Positions 1 to 8,814 of a stretch of 64,000 nt of DNA are shown one piece after another. Below the pieces are notes generated by a model, which saw only the letters and a program-made list of their open reading frames with translations, was not told the origin of the DNA and ran no database searches. Origin of the DNA: CBDBON01 sp965208395 (GTDB taxonomy: Bacteria; Chloroflexota; Dehalococcoidia; Lucifugimonadales; CBDBON01). Made by a program: the position numbers and the translations under genes. Numbering within the stretch: position 1 is the first letter of the stretch; each line of letters starts with the position of its first letter. The stretch lies in assembly GCA_965208395.1 (NCBI GenBank), contig CBDBON010000003.1:496001-560000 (forward strand), written 5' to 3'.

Positions 1-1614
1 GCCGAACTCGATGAGCTCGTAGTCCACGCCGATGCCAATCTCCTCCATCCCCTGCTGGAGCAGCGTCCCTACCCTTCCGCGCACGCTGTTGCCGGTATTG
101 GTCGCGAGTGAGATCTGGATGGGGTTGCCCGCGCCGTCCTCCCGTATCCCGTCCCCGTCCGTATCCTTCCAACCGATGACGTCCAGCATCTCGTTAGCCT
201 TGTCGAGATCATATTCGTACTTTCGGACGTTTGGGTTGTGAAAGTCGCCGGCCGCAGGGCTTATGGACGACCACTGCGGATAGCCGACGCCGTGATACAC
301 GTCGTTGATGATCGTATCCTTGTCTATGCTGTGGGCTACGGCCTGGCGGAACTGCCTGTTCTGGAACCACTCCAGCTTCTCGGGCGCTACGTAGGGTTCG
401 CCCGTCTCAGGACTGCTGCCCGGGTTCATGTTGAATACGAGAAACGTGGTGCCGAACGCAGGGCCCCGCCTGTGGATGGTGAAGTTCCCCTCCTCTTGGA
501 GCGGTTCGAGCCCCGCAAGCTCTTCGCCAAGCACGCCGTGGACGTCCGACCCGCCGGCGAGGAAGATGGACAGCTCGGTTTCGAGGTCCGGTACGATGAC
601 GTGCACGATCTCGTCCAGGTACGGCAGGTCGTTGTCTGCGTCGTCCTTTAGCCAGTAGTCCGGGTTGCGCCGCATCACCACGCGCTCTCCGGGAACATAG
701 AGCTCGATGGAGAATGGGCCGGTTCCAACGATCTCGGACGGATCAGTATTGATGTCCCACGTAGCGGCGAAGCTGCCATCGTCCACATGACTCTCCAGGA
801 TGTGTTTCGGGTATATCGCCGTCCCCATGGAGCGGAGGAACGGGGCGAACGGCCCGGGGAGTACGCATCGGACGGTGTAGTCGTCCAGCGCCGTGACGGT
901 CATGGGCGCCTCCTTCCACTCGCCGCTCTCCTCGTCAAGAAAGCGGAAGTGGAACGCCGGGCGGCTGCTGGCAGGAATGTCGTAGTTGTAGATGATGCGG
1001 TTGAAGGTGAAGTCGACGTCGTGTGCGGTGAAGGGCTGGCCGTCGTGCCAGGCAACATCCCTGCGCAGGCGGAAGGTCCAGGTGAGGCCGTCGTCCGAGC
1101 GTTCCCATGACTCGGCCAGCAACGGCTCCACCTCGTCGGTCAGCCAGGAGGTCTCTGTCAGGCCCTCGAATAGATAGCTCAGTACACCCGACGACGATGC
1201 GTCGGTCGCGATGGCAAGGTTGAAGGTGAGCGGCTCGGAGATGGTGGCGACGGTCAGGGCGCCGCCCTGTTTCCCAATTGCGTACTCGAAGCTGTCGGCA
1301 TTCTCCCTGAGCTGGTCGACGACGCCGGTCCGAACGGCGGGCGACGTCTCCGCGGTGGAAGTAGGAGCGGGAACGGCCGTTGAAGTCGGGGCCGGAACCG
1401 AGGTCCCCACCGCGGTGGGGGCAGGCCCCGTCGTTTCGGACGGCTGTCGAGTCGTCGAGGAGTCGTCACCGCATGCGGCGAGTACCAGGATGAAAGAGAC
1501 CAGGAGAGGGGCCAGCATTCCAAGCGGCCTGATGTGCTCTGGTACACGCCGCTTCGCGGATATGCCGTAGGAGTCGTGAATAGTTGCCGATCCGAGGGTT
1601 CGATGCAGACGCAT
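1..1614 (-). CDS. ABC transporter substrate-binding lipoprotein, family 5 (partial, 3' end outside window)
   Basis: This is the N-terminal 538 codons of an extracellular solute-binding protein of the oligopeptide/nickel type (SBP_bac_5); the C-terminus lies beyond base 1. The start ATG at 1612-1614 has a GGGAG ribosome site 9 bases upstream; an in-frame ATG at 1516-1518 has none as good. A basic N-region and hydrophobic stretch end in the lipobox LAAC (Cys49), so the mature protein should be lipid-anchored. A Thr/Pro/Ala-rich linker follows. The family core is then visible: LTFNLA, a TWTFRLRRDVAWHDGQPF-type block and FRQAVAHSIDK. No permease or ATPase genes are in view; they may lie past the left edge. 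Substrate unknown. Confidence 0.9.
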   Translation of the reverse strand, partial: MRLHRTLGSATIHDSYGISAKRRVPEHIRPLGMLAPLLVSFILVLAACGDDSSTTRQPSETTGPAPTAVGTSVPAPTSTAVPAPTSTAETSPAVRTGVVDQLRENADSFEYAIGKQGGALTVATISEPLTFNLAIATDASSSGVLSYLFEGLTETSWLTDEVEPLLAESWERSDDGLTWTFRLRRDVAWHDGQPFTAHDVDFTFNRIIYNYDIPASSRPAFHFRFLDEESGEWKEAPMTVTALDDYTVRCVLPGPFAPFLRSMGTAIYPKHILESHVDDGSFAATWDINTDPSEIVGTGPFSIELYVPGERVVMRRNPDYWLKDDADNDLPYLDEIVHVIVPDLETELSIFLAGGSDVHGVLGEELAGLEPLQEEGNFTIHRRGPAFGTTFLVFNMNPGSSPETGEPYVAPEKLEWFQNRQFRQAVAHSIDKDTIINDVYHGVGYPQWSSISPAAGDFHNPNVRKYEYDLDKANEMLDVIGWKDTDGDGIREDGAGNPIQISLATNTGNSVRGRVGTLLQQGMEEIGIGVDYELIEFG

Positions 1615-1862
1615 GCTGTCGTACTCCCTATTTTGCTCTCCGTGATAGTCCGCAGATTAGCATACGCACATCCTCTGGGAGGAGAGAGCCACGCCCCTGA
1701 GCCGGCCACAAACGTGTATCCCGTTGGCTTCGCTGAAGGCAGTGGGTCGCCGAAGAGAGACGCTCGGCATAAGCAGCCACGCCTAGTCCTGTCACGCTAC
1801 CTCAACAGTAAGGAAACTGATACGCACGGTGTTGGGAGAGCTACGTTCCTGTCTGGCGCCGC

Positions 1863-2792
1863 TCAGCCCATATCGATCGAACCTAGGAATCCCAACATAG
1901 CCTCGGCGCACTCCTTCGGCCTCTCCATCTGGAGAAAATGGGTCGTTTCGGGCAGGAAGTCGTAGTTCACGTTCAGGATGTCGGTCATATCCAGGGTGGG
2001 GAGATAGGAATAGGGCAGAGTGGGGTCCGCGCCGATGACCTTCACCGGACACTTCAGCGTGTCAAAGTCCACCGCGACTCCGAAGACACTCGCGTAGTCT
2101 ATGATCTGCGCCTCGTACTCGGGAGGGCAGCGCAGCTGATAACCGGGCTCGTCCCTGCGTTCGCGAAGGGTCGTTCTCGCCATCAGATCGAAGGCGCCGG
2201 GCACGAAATGTTGGAAGGGCGGCAGGAACGGGAGGATATTTGAAAGCTCCTCCCGGCTCCGGAACAACTCCGTCCGGCTGCGAGCCATACCGGCGGTGCG
2301 CATGGCCGCAGCCTCGAACTCCTTGTGGCTGCGGCCTGGCTTGCAGAGAGGCGGATCGAAGAGGACGAGTGCGGAAAAACGGCCGCCACGGACGGGCGAC
2401 AGGAGCGACACCAGCGCCGATACGGAGTGGAAAACGCCCACCTGCGGCTTTTCACCGTACTCCTCGTCGATAGCTTTGAGGATGGCATCGTGGTCGGAGA
2501 CCAGAGAGGGAACGTTGTGGTTCTCCAGAGCGCTCAGTTCGTTCCAACCGTGGTTTCTGAGGTCGTATACGATCAGGTCGAATTCATCGGCAAGCAACGA
2601 CCAGAATGGGTAGTAAAGGTCTATGGCTAGGCCGTTGCCGTGGCTCATGACCAGCCGGAGGCCGTCTGGATTGCCGTGTCGGCGCAGGAATATCCGCGTG
2701 TCGGCATCCACCTCGATTTCGTGAACTGAGATGGGGTCAGGAAGCTCCCAGACCGTTTCCAGATCATCGCCCATCTTCAGGCATCCTGGCAT
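1863..2792 (-). CDS. alpha/beta hydrolase
   Basis: A 309-residue alpha/beta-hydrolase-fold protein without a signal peptide. An oxyanion-hole HGNG lies near residue 50 (VMSHGNG). The nucleophile elbow reads FHSVSA near residue 123, so Ser is present but the usual Gly two positions later is Ser. The likely catalytic His is in TTHFLQMERP near the C-terminus. The ATG overlaps the 3' end of the upstream phosphopantetheinyl transferase gene by 29 bases; a second ATG at 2772-2774 is an alternative start. The overlap indicates translational coupling with the PPTase and the carrier protein before it, so a thioesterase or acyl-transfer role on a carrier-bound substrate is possible. That role is inference. 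Confidence 0.85.
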   Translation of the reverse strand: MPGCLKMGDDLETVWELPDPISVHEIEVDADTRIFLRRHGNPDGLRLVMSHGNGLAIDLYYPFWSLLADEFDLIVYDLRNHGWNELSALENHNVPSLVSDHDAILKAIDEEYGEKPQVGVFHSVSALVSLLSPVRGGRFSALVLFDPPLCKPGRSHKEFEAAAMRTAGMARSRTELFRSREELSNILPFLPPFQHFVPGAFDLMARTTLRERRDEPGYQLRCPPEYEAQIIDYASVFGVAVDFDTLKCPVKVIGADPTLPYSYLPTLDMTDILNVNYDFLPETTHFLQMERPKECAEAMLGFLGSIDMG

Positions 2793-3531
2793 TTGCTGTG
2801 CGGGGCAGCTCGTAAGCGAGGGCGGCGGCGAACCTCTCTCCGCTGATATCCTCCAGACCCCAGGCGACGGATGGCAGGTGTGGAAATCTGAACGCGCCCA
2901 CAGCGTCGCCCCAGCGCATCGCGGCAGGAACCTGGAACCGGGAGATGTCAGTGGAGAATCCAGTGCCCAGGGCCTTGATCAACGCCTCCTTGAATGTCCA
3001 GAGACGGTAGAACAGGTGCAGCCTGTCTGCACCTTGCAAGGCGGCAAGCTCCGCCTGCTCCTCCGGCCCCATGACCGCCTCTATCAGTTCGTCCAGGCTG
3101 CGTTTGGGGACCCTCTCTTCAATGTCTATGCCGAGCCGTCCCGTCGCCCCTAGGGCGATCAGGCCGTGGTCTCCCGCGTGGCTGACGTTGAAGCTTGCAT
3201 GAGCCCGCACTCCCCCCACGACGGCAAAGGGCTTTCCATAGCCGGAGATGCCGAAGGACAACTGCTCGTTCGGGCAGTCGAGCCAGCGGCAGAGGATGGC
3301 GCGAAGCGCGGCGCGACAGAGGGAGAACCTGCGTCGGGGGCCTGGCAGGTACTTCCGCCAAGAGGATCTTTCCGACCGGTCCAACCGGGCGTAGGCTTGG
3401 GCTTCACGGACTGGGTCGGGTCTCAAGTCGACATGCATAATCGCAACGCCGACCGTGGTCGTGAAAGGACTCCACCAAACGTCGGCGGAGGACGTCACTA
3501 TCTCAAGAGAGTCCCGGCCGGCCGTCACCAA
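2764..3531 (-). CDS. 4'-phosphopantetheinyl transferase, Sfp type
   Basis: A 255-residue Sfp/AcpT-type enzyme that would move phosphopantetheine from CoA to the serine of a carrier protein. The family motifs are clear: FNVSHAGD, then LGIDIEE with metal-binding acidic residues, then FYRLWTFKEALIKALGTG. The proposed start is TTG at 3529-3531, 8 bases after AGGAG; GTG directly follows it and is equally possible, and a later ATG exists at MHVDLRPD. The gene sits 47 bases downstream of a stand-alone acyl carrier protein, its likely substrate, and overlaps the hydrolase that follows. The three genes appear to form one minus-strand operon. Confidence 0.93.
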   Translation of the reverse strand: MVTAGRDSLEIVTSSADVWWSPFTTTVGVAIMHVDLRPDPVREAQAYARLDRSERSSWRKYLPGPRRRFSLCRAALRAILCRWLDCPNEQLSFGISGYGKPFAVVGGVRAHASFNVSHAGDHGLIALGATGRLGIDIEERVPKRSLDELIEAVMGPEEQAELAALQGADRLHLFYRLWTFKEALIKALGTGFSTDISRFQVPAAMRWGDAVGAFRFPHLPSVAWGLEDISGERFAAALAYELPRTANARMPEDGR

Positions 3532-3578
3532 TGCTCCGACTCCTAGGAGCCGCCTGCCTGTCTCCGAGACCCGGGAGA

Positions 3579-3824
3579 TTAACCGGACGGGGCGTCCAGG
3601 AACTCTATCAGCTCTCCCAGAGTCTTGTACTTGGCACAGTCTTCAAGGGTGAAGGTGACGTTGAACTCCTGCGCGACCACTTTGGCAAAGGCGACGAAGT
3701 CCACTGAAGAGACACCCGCATCCCTTAGACTGGAGTTCAAGTCCAAGGGTCGGCCTATAGGCCGACCGTCGACCTCCAGGTTATCGTCCACCAGTTTTCT
3801 GATACGTTCCTCGGTAGTTGCCAA
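3579..3824 (-). CDS. acyl carrier protein
   Basis: An 81-residue carrier protein with the phosphopantetheine attachment site in DAGVSSVDFVAF; the Ser before Val-Asp is the expected modified residue. The start is TTG at 3822-3824, chosen because a perfect AGGAGG lies 7-8 bases upstream and no ATG is near. It is followed by a PPTase and an alpha/beta hydrolase, with no ketosynthase, adenylation domain or malonyl transferase in the window. It is therefore unlikely to be the housekeeping fatty-acid ACP and may serve a dedicated acyl-transfer or small-molecule pathway (inference). Confidence 0.9.
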   Translation of the reverse strand: MATTEERIRKLVDDNLEVDGRPIGRPLDLNSSLRDAGVSSVDFVAFAKVVAQEFNVTFTLEDCAKYKTLGELIEFLDAPSG

Positions 3825-3873
3825 CGGAAATCCTCCTAATGGACTACAGTCATTCCTAAACTAAGGCTCCGCC

Positions 3874-3903
3874 ATCCTACCCAATACGGGTAGTGATAGT
3901 CAA
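3874..3903 (-). promoter_or_regulatory. sigma70-like promoter for the ACP-PPTase-hydrolase cluster
   Basis: On the minus strand a -35 box TTGACT (3903-3898) is separated by 18 bases from a -10 box TAGGAT (3879-3874). It lies about 50 bases upstream of the acyl carrier protein start. The same TTGAC/18/TAGGAT layout recurs at 44960-44989 in this window. Confidence 0.5.
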
Positions 3904-4038
3904 CAATATTGAACTCGTTCAGCACATGTCGTGACTGGGACAGGCCCTACCCCTCGCTGATCAAGCACCAGGAACGGGGCCCTCTTGTGATAACATCTAC
4001 AATCGACTCCCTTGCCGGTCGGCGCGGTAGGTGCTCGT

Positions 4039-5706
4039 ATGTCAGAACACATCCTGGTTTCGGTCGCGTGGCCGTACGCCAATGGCTCGATTCACATCGG
4101 CCAGGTGGCGGGCGCGCTTCTGCCCGCCGACATCTTCGCCCGCTATCACCGGATGAGAGGCAACGAGGTGCTGATGGTTTCCGGGAGCGACGCCCATGGC
4201 ACGCCGGTAACGCTGACGGCGGAGGCGCGGGGAACGACTCCCAAACAGGTGTACGAAGAGTACCAGACCGAGTTCCTAGACAACTGGCGCCGTCTCGGAA
4301 TCAGCTTCGATCTCTTCACCTCGACGCACACGGACAACCACACGGAGGTCGCTCAGGATATCTTCCTGCGCCTGCTCGAACGGGGCGACATCTACGAGGA
4401 CTCGATGCGCCAGCCCTACTGCGAAAGCGATGGGCGCTTCCTCGCGGACAGGTACGTGGAGGGTACTTGCCCTCACTGCGGTGACGAGGGGGCGCGCGGA
4501 GACCAGTGCGACGCCTGTGGACGAACACTAGATCCGCAGGATCTGATCGACATGAGATGCAAGCTGTGCACCGGATCACCCGTGATCCGCGAGACCGAGC
4601 ACTTCTTCCTGCGGCTCAGCGGGTTCGAGGAGAGGCTGCTGGAGTGGGTGCGTGTGCAGAAACACTGGAGACCCAACGTTCTCAACTTCACTACGGCATT
4701 CTTGGAGGGGGGGCTCCACGACAGGGCGATCACACGGGACATCAGCTGGGGGGTGCCGGTCCCTCTCGAAGGGTACGAAGGCAAGAGGATATACGTCTGG
4801 TTCGAGGCGGTGATCGGGTACCTGTCCGCCTCGAAGGAGTGGGCGCAGAGATCCGGACGGCCAGACGCGTGGAGGGAGTTCTGGGAGGGTGAGAGTCGGT
4901 CCTACTATTTCATGGGCAAGGACAACATCCCGTTCCACACGGTCATCTGGCCGGCGATGCTGATCGGATACGAGGGACTGAACCTCCCGTACGACGTGCC
5001 GGCGAACGAGTTCCTGAACCTAGAGGGACTCAAACTATCGACCAGCCGGAACTGGGCGGTATGGCTGCCCGAGTATTTGGACCGGTACGAGCCCGACCCG
5101 ATGCGCTACGTGATCGCGGCCGGGATGCCGGAGACGGGAGACTCAGACTTCTCCTGGGACGAGTTCGTCCGTCGGAACAACGACGAGCTGGTCGCCACGT
5201 ACGGGAACCTCGTTCAGCGCGTGCTCAGCCTCGTCGCTCGCAACCTGGACGGGAAGGTACCCTCCCCGGGCAAGCTGGACAGAGCCGACGAGGATCTGCT
5301 CGCCCACTGCCGCAGCAGTCTGGAGGAGACTGGCGCCAACATCGAAGCGTGCCGCTTTCGGGCCGCGCTGCAGGCGGCGATGGGCCTCGCGCAGGCGGCC
5401 AACCGGTACCTAGAGCGGAAGGCGCCGTGGCGGGCGGTCAGGGAGAACCCCGGGGCCGCCGCGACCACCCTCTGGACGGCACTGGCAACGATCAACTGCC
5501 TGAAGACGGCTCTTTGTCCGTTCCTGCCCTTCAGCTCCGAAAGGCTCCACCGGATGCTCGGTCTAGACGGAGAGGCGCAGATGGACGGCTGGACGTGGCG
5601 GCCGGACGGGATCGAGCCGGGGCGGTCGCTCGGAAGGCCCGAGCACCTCTTCGCGAAGCTGGATGAGACTCTGGCTGAGCGGGAGGCGCAGAGGCTGGGA
5701 ACCTGA
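4039..5706 (+). CDS. metG: methionyl-tRNA synthetase
   Basis: A class I aminoacyl-tRNA synthetase that charges tRNA-Met. The N-terminus reads WPYANGSIHIGQ, with HIGQ (residues 19-22) as the HIGH signature. A four-cysteine zinc knot follows (CPHC, CDAC, CKLC). The KMSKS equivalent is KLSTS near residue 332. The ATG at 4039 is preferred over an in-frame TTG at 4012 because family homology starts immediately after it and a GGTAGGTG ribosome site precedes it. At 555 residues it lacks the C-terminal Trbp111-like domain of longer MetRS. The polyprenyl synthase gene begins 14 bases after the stop, suggesting co-transcription. Confidence 0.97.
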   Translation: MSEHILVSVAWPYANGSIHIGQVAGALLPADIFARYHRMRGNEVLMVSGSDAHGTPVTLTAEARGTTPKQVYEEYQTEFLDNWRRLGISFDLFTSTHTDNHTEVAQDIFLRLLERGDIYEDSMRQPYCESDGRFLADRYVEGTCPHCGDEGARGDQCDACGRTLDPQDLIDMRCKLCTGSPVIRETEHFFLRLSGFEERLLEWVRVQKHWRPNVLNFTTAFLEGGLHDRAITRDISWGVPVPLEGYEGKRIYVWFEAVIGYLSASKEWAQRSGRPDAWREFWEGESRSYYFMGKDNIPFHTVIWPAMLIGYEGLNLPYDVPANEFLNLEGLKLSTSRNWAVWLPEYLDRYEPDPMRYVIAAGMPETGDSDFSWDEFVRRNNDELVATYGNLVQRVLSLVARNLDGKVPSPGKLDRADEDLLAHCRSSLEETGANIEACRFRAALQAAMGLAQAANRYLERKAPWRAVRENPGAAATTLWTALATINCLKTALCPFLPFSSERLHRMLGLDGEAQMDGWTWRPDGIEPGRSLGRPEHLFAKLDETLAEREAQRLGT

Positions 5707-5720
5707 ACGGCGGGAGCGGA

Positions 5721-6686
5721 GTGCAGGCAACCTCTATATACGCCCCGGTCCACGACGGGCTCGACCGCGTGGAGACGAGGCTCAGGACGCTCCACGATCT
5801 GGACAATCCCTTCCTGGGTCAGTTGATGGGGCACGTATTCGACTCGTCCGGAAAGAGGGTGCGCCCAGCGATCACTCTCCTGGCGGCGGGCTTCCATCCC
5901 GGGGAGCCGCGGACCATCGAGACGATGGCGGCGGCCGTCGAGATGCTCCACATAGCAACGCTGATCCACGACGACACGGTCGACGATTCGACCGTCCGCC
6001 GCGGACGGGCGACGGTGGGGAGCCTGTGGGGGCGGAAGGCCGCCGTCCTGGTCGGCGACTACATATTCGCCGCGTCTGCGACCCTGGTGTGCGACACCGG
6101 GAACGTCAGGGTGATCCGGCGCTTCTCGGAGACCATCATGGAGCTCTCAAGCGGAGAGCTTCAGGAGATGTTCGAGTCGTACAGGCCGGACCAGACCAGG
6201 GAGCAGTACCTCACCCGCATATACAACAAGACGGCCTCACTGTTCACGACGGCCGGAGAGTCGGGCGCGATCCTGAGCGGCGCGCCCGAGAGCATGGTCG
6301 CAGCCCTCAGGGAGTACGCACGCAACCTGGGGATGGCGTTCCAGATAGTCGACGACATCCTCGATTTCGACGGGTCGCAGGAAGAGTTCGGCAAGCCGGT
6401 CGGCAACGATCTGTCACAGGGAATACTGACACTGCCGTCCATCGTGGCTCTGGAGCGCTGTCCGAACGACAATCCGATCCGCGACTTTTTCCTGTGCCCG
6501 CAGGAGCGTGGTCACCTTGAGCGGGCGATCGAGCTCGTGCAGAGCTCATGCGCTGTCGAGGAGTCTTACACGGTCGCGGAGAGATACTGCGACCAGGCGC
6601 TCTCGGCTCTCGGAGCCCTACCTCCGGGGCCGAGCTGCTCATCCCTCGAGGATCTGGCCCGGTACATAGTGGAGAGACGGTCGTAG
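5721..6686 (+). CDS. polyprenyl diphosphate synthase (trans-isoprenyl type)
   Basis: A 321-residue all-alpha prenyltransferase that condenses isopentenyl diphosphate into the long allylic diphosphate used for quinone side chains or lipid carriers. The first Asp-rich motif is DDTVDD within LIHDDTVDD, and the second is DDILDFDG. GKRVRP near residue 45 is the usual diphosphate-binding block. The GTG start at 5721 follows GGGAG by about 5 bases. Chain length cannot be read directly. It is coupled to metG and converges on the amidohydrolase gene. Confidence 0.93.
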   Translation: MQATSIYAPVHDGLDRVETRLRTLHDLDNPFLGQLMGHVFDSSGKRVRPAITLLAAGFHPGEPRTIETMAAAVEMLHIATLIHDDTVDDSTVRRGRATVGSLWGRKAAVLVGDYIFAASATLVCDTGNVRVIRRFSETIMELSSGELQEMFESYRPDQTREQYLTRIYNKTASLFTTAGESGAILSGAPESMVAALREYARNLGMAFQIVDDILDFDGSQEEFGKPVGNDLSQGILTLPSIVALERCPNDNPIRDFFLCPQERGHLERAIELVQSSCAVEESYTVAERYCDQALSALGALPPGPSCSSLEDLARYIVERRS

Positions 6687-6774
6687 ACGCGGATCTGCTA
6701 CAAGCCTGAACAGGGGCGGAGATCATATCGATGGCCGACAGCATCTACCACCATGTCCGCGCATCCGGGGCGCC

Positions 6775-8313
6775 TTAAACCTGCCAGACGACTCTGCCGT
6801 CTAGGATGGTCGTCGTTACCCGCACTTCGAGAAGCTCCTCCGGCGGGACGGCAAGCGGGTCTCGGTCCAGCAGGACGAGATCCGCGAGCTTCCCCACCTC
6901 GATGGAGCCTCTATCGCGCTCGTGTCCTCCCGCCCGGGCGGCGTTGACAGTGCACATCCTCAGGGCGTCGTAGACCGATATCCGCTCCAAGACGTTGACC
7001 GCGGCGCCCGTCGCGGACCTGCGAGTGACGGCCGCGTAGACGGCCTCGAAGGGGCGGGGACGGATGACCGGGGCGTCTGACCCGGCCGCGGGGTCGAGCC
7101 CGGCGCCGAACAGGCTCCCCGCCCTGTGCAGCCAGGGGAGGACGGCCGGGGTCGTCTCGGACAGATAGACGTCGCCGCGCCGATACACCAGTCCGGGCTG
7201 GACGACGGGAACGATCCCGGACGCGGACAATCGTCGGAGCGTCTCCGGGGAACACTCGAAGCAGTGCTCCAGCCTGTCGGGAGGAGCGGCTGGGCGCGTC
7301 TCTCCACTCCCTTCCGTCAGCGCGGCTGTTGCGGCCTCCACGGCATCCGATTCGACTGCGTGGACGGCGACCGGAAATCCTCTGCGGCGCGCCTCGGCAA
7401 CCTGACCGGCAAGCGTATCTCGGTCCGGATAGAGGGCTCCCGTGGTCCCGGTCAGCATCAGCTTCACGTGGCCAAGGCTCAGCTGGTCTCCGCCGGAGCC
7501 GTGTCCGATGCCCGCACCGCGGAAGCCGTCGAGATGGGCAAGTCCCGGCATCATGGTGACGCGAGGCGCGAACAGACCGTTCCTCTTCATCTCCTCGATC
7601 GTCGTCCACCGCTCCATCGAGTTGAGATGCGTCGCCTCGTGCACCGAGGTGATCCCCTGCGACAGGAGGTCGCGACCCGCCTCGGACACTGCCCAGCGGA
7701 GCTGCTCGTGTGTCAGGGATGGGACGCGCCCATCCAGGTACCCGGACATCTCGAACAGGAGTCCCGTCGGCTCCCCGTCGTCGTCCCGGTCGATAACTCC
7801 GTCAATGGGGTCAGGGGTACCCGCGTCTATACCAACGCGGCTCAGTGCGAGGCTGTTGAGGACGGAAGCGTGTCCGGAGCGGTGGTTGAGACGCACCGGA
7901 TGGGCGGGCGTAGCGCCGTCGAGATCACGTCGGGTCGGATGACGGCGCTCCAGAAGGGAGAGATCATCATAACCGTAGCCGCGAATCCACTCCCCCGCCG
8001 GAGTCCCCTGGGCGCGTCGGCCGAGGGCCTGTCCGATCTGCCCGATGGAGCCGACGGAGGGGGGTGAGCAGTCGACGGCGACCAGGCTGGAGGCGTAGGC
8101 CAGCAGATGCAAGTGCGCGTCGATCAGCCCGGGAAGAAGCGTCTGGCCGCTGCAGTCGATGAGACGGGTGCGAGGACCGACCAGCCGATCCACCTCGGCG
8201 GACGATCCCATCCACACGATCCGGGGGCCCCGGACCGCGACGGCGCCGGGGGCGTCCCTCTGCCCGGCCATCGTGACGACGCGGGCGTTGGCGAGGACCA
8301 GATCGGCAGTCAC
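6775..8313 (-). CDS. amidohydrolase, YtcJ-like (Amidohydro_3)
   Basis: A 512-residue metal-dependent amidohydrolase with no signal peptide. It shows the N-terminal composite sheet, then the metal-binding DAHLHL after LLPGLID, later His motifs (AVHAVESD and RLEHC), and the closing GKLADLVLLDRDPL typical of the family. The start is GTG at 8311-8313. Relatives hydrolyse C-N bonds in N-substituted formamides, ureas or related compounds; the substrate here cannot be inferred. It is followed upstream by a small NIPSNAP-type protein on the same strand. Confidence 0.9.
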   Translation of the reverse strand: MTADLVLANARVVTMAGQRDAPGAVAVRGPRIVWMGSSAEVDRLVGPRTRLIDCSGQTLLPGLIDAHLHLLAYASSLVAVDCSPPSVGSIGQIGQALGRRAQGTPAGEWIRGYGYDDLSLLERRHPTRRDLDGATPAHPVRLNHRSGHASVLNSLALSRVGIDAGTPDPIDGVIDRDDDGEPTGLLFEMSGYLDGRVPSLTHEQLRWAVSEAGRDLLSQGITSVHEATHLNSMERWTTIEEMKRNGLFAPRVTMMPGLAHLDGFRGAGIGHGSGGDQLSLGHVKLMLTGTTGALYPDRDTLAGQVAEARRRGFPVAVHAVESDAVEAATAALTEGSGETRPAAPPDRLEHCFECSPETLRRLSASGIVPVVQPGLVYRRGDVYLSETTPAVLPWLHRAGSLFGAGLDPAAGSDAPVIRPRPFEAVYAAVTRRSATGAAVNVLERISVYDALRMCTVNAARAGGHERDRGSIEVGKLADLVLLDRDPLAVPPEELLEVRVTTTILDGRVVWQV

Positions 8314-8355
8314 GCGTGGGTGTCCAAGGGATCTGCGTCCCCGTGTGCTGAGACG

Positions 8356-8676
8356 CTATCGGATGACGGACTTCGGGGTAGGCTCCAGGACGGTGATCCT
8401 GGTGCGGTCGCGATCAAGCATGTCGGGAATGGGCGGTCCTATCTCGTTCTTCCAGACGGCGCTCTCGTAGACGGCCTCGTAGAGACTGTCTCTCTCCTCC
8501 TCGCTTTCGAAGCGCCGCGTCCAGAAGTAGGTGTGGTCGTCCTCCCGTCCGACGAAACTGCCGGCGATCACCATCCCCTTCGAGATCTGAAACGGGATGA
8601 TGACCTCCTCCATGTATCTGACCCAGCGGTCACGCTGACCCGGCTTGGTATGGTACTCCCTCAACTCGATGAACAT
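8356..8676 (-). CDS. NIPSNAP family protein
   Basis: A 106-residue ferredoxin-like dimeric alpha-beta barrel protein. The N-terminus MFIELREYHTKPGQRDRW, the PPIPDMLDR stretch and the overall length match bacterial NIPSNAP proteins. The ATG at 8674-8676 is preceded by GGGAGGAA. Function is not established for bacterial members. It lies just upstream of the amidohydrolase on the same strand and could be co-transcribed with it. Confidence 0.85.
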   Translation of the reverse strand: MFIELREYHTKPGQRDRWVRYMEEVIIPFQISKGMVIAGSFVGREDDHTYFWTRRFESEEERDSLYEAVYESAVWKNEIGPPIPDMLDRDRTRITVLEPTPKSVIR

Positions 8677-8814
8677 TTATTTCCTCCCGTGTCCAGAAGT
8701 GCCTCCTCTCCCTGCCAGAGAAGGTTAGTGATGAGGGTATGATCCAGTGGATATGCGGTTGGCCGCTATGAGCAGGCAGCAACCCGCCAACACAACTACG
8801 GCTGTGGTAGCACG

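Noticed and set aside
32..1110. Several + strand open frames at the left end
   Set aside because: They lie opposite a continuous minus-strand SBP_bac_5 gene with clear family motifs; codon usage makes antisense frames open.
1254..1709. A 151-codon minus-strand frame overlapping the SBP start
   Set aside because: It is in another frame of the SBP gene and its N-terminus; no family similarity.
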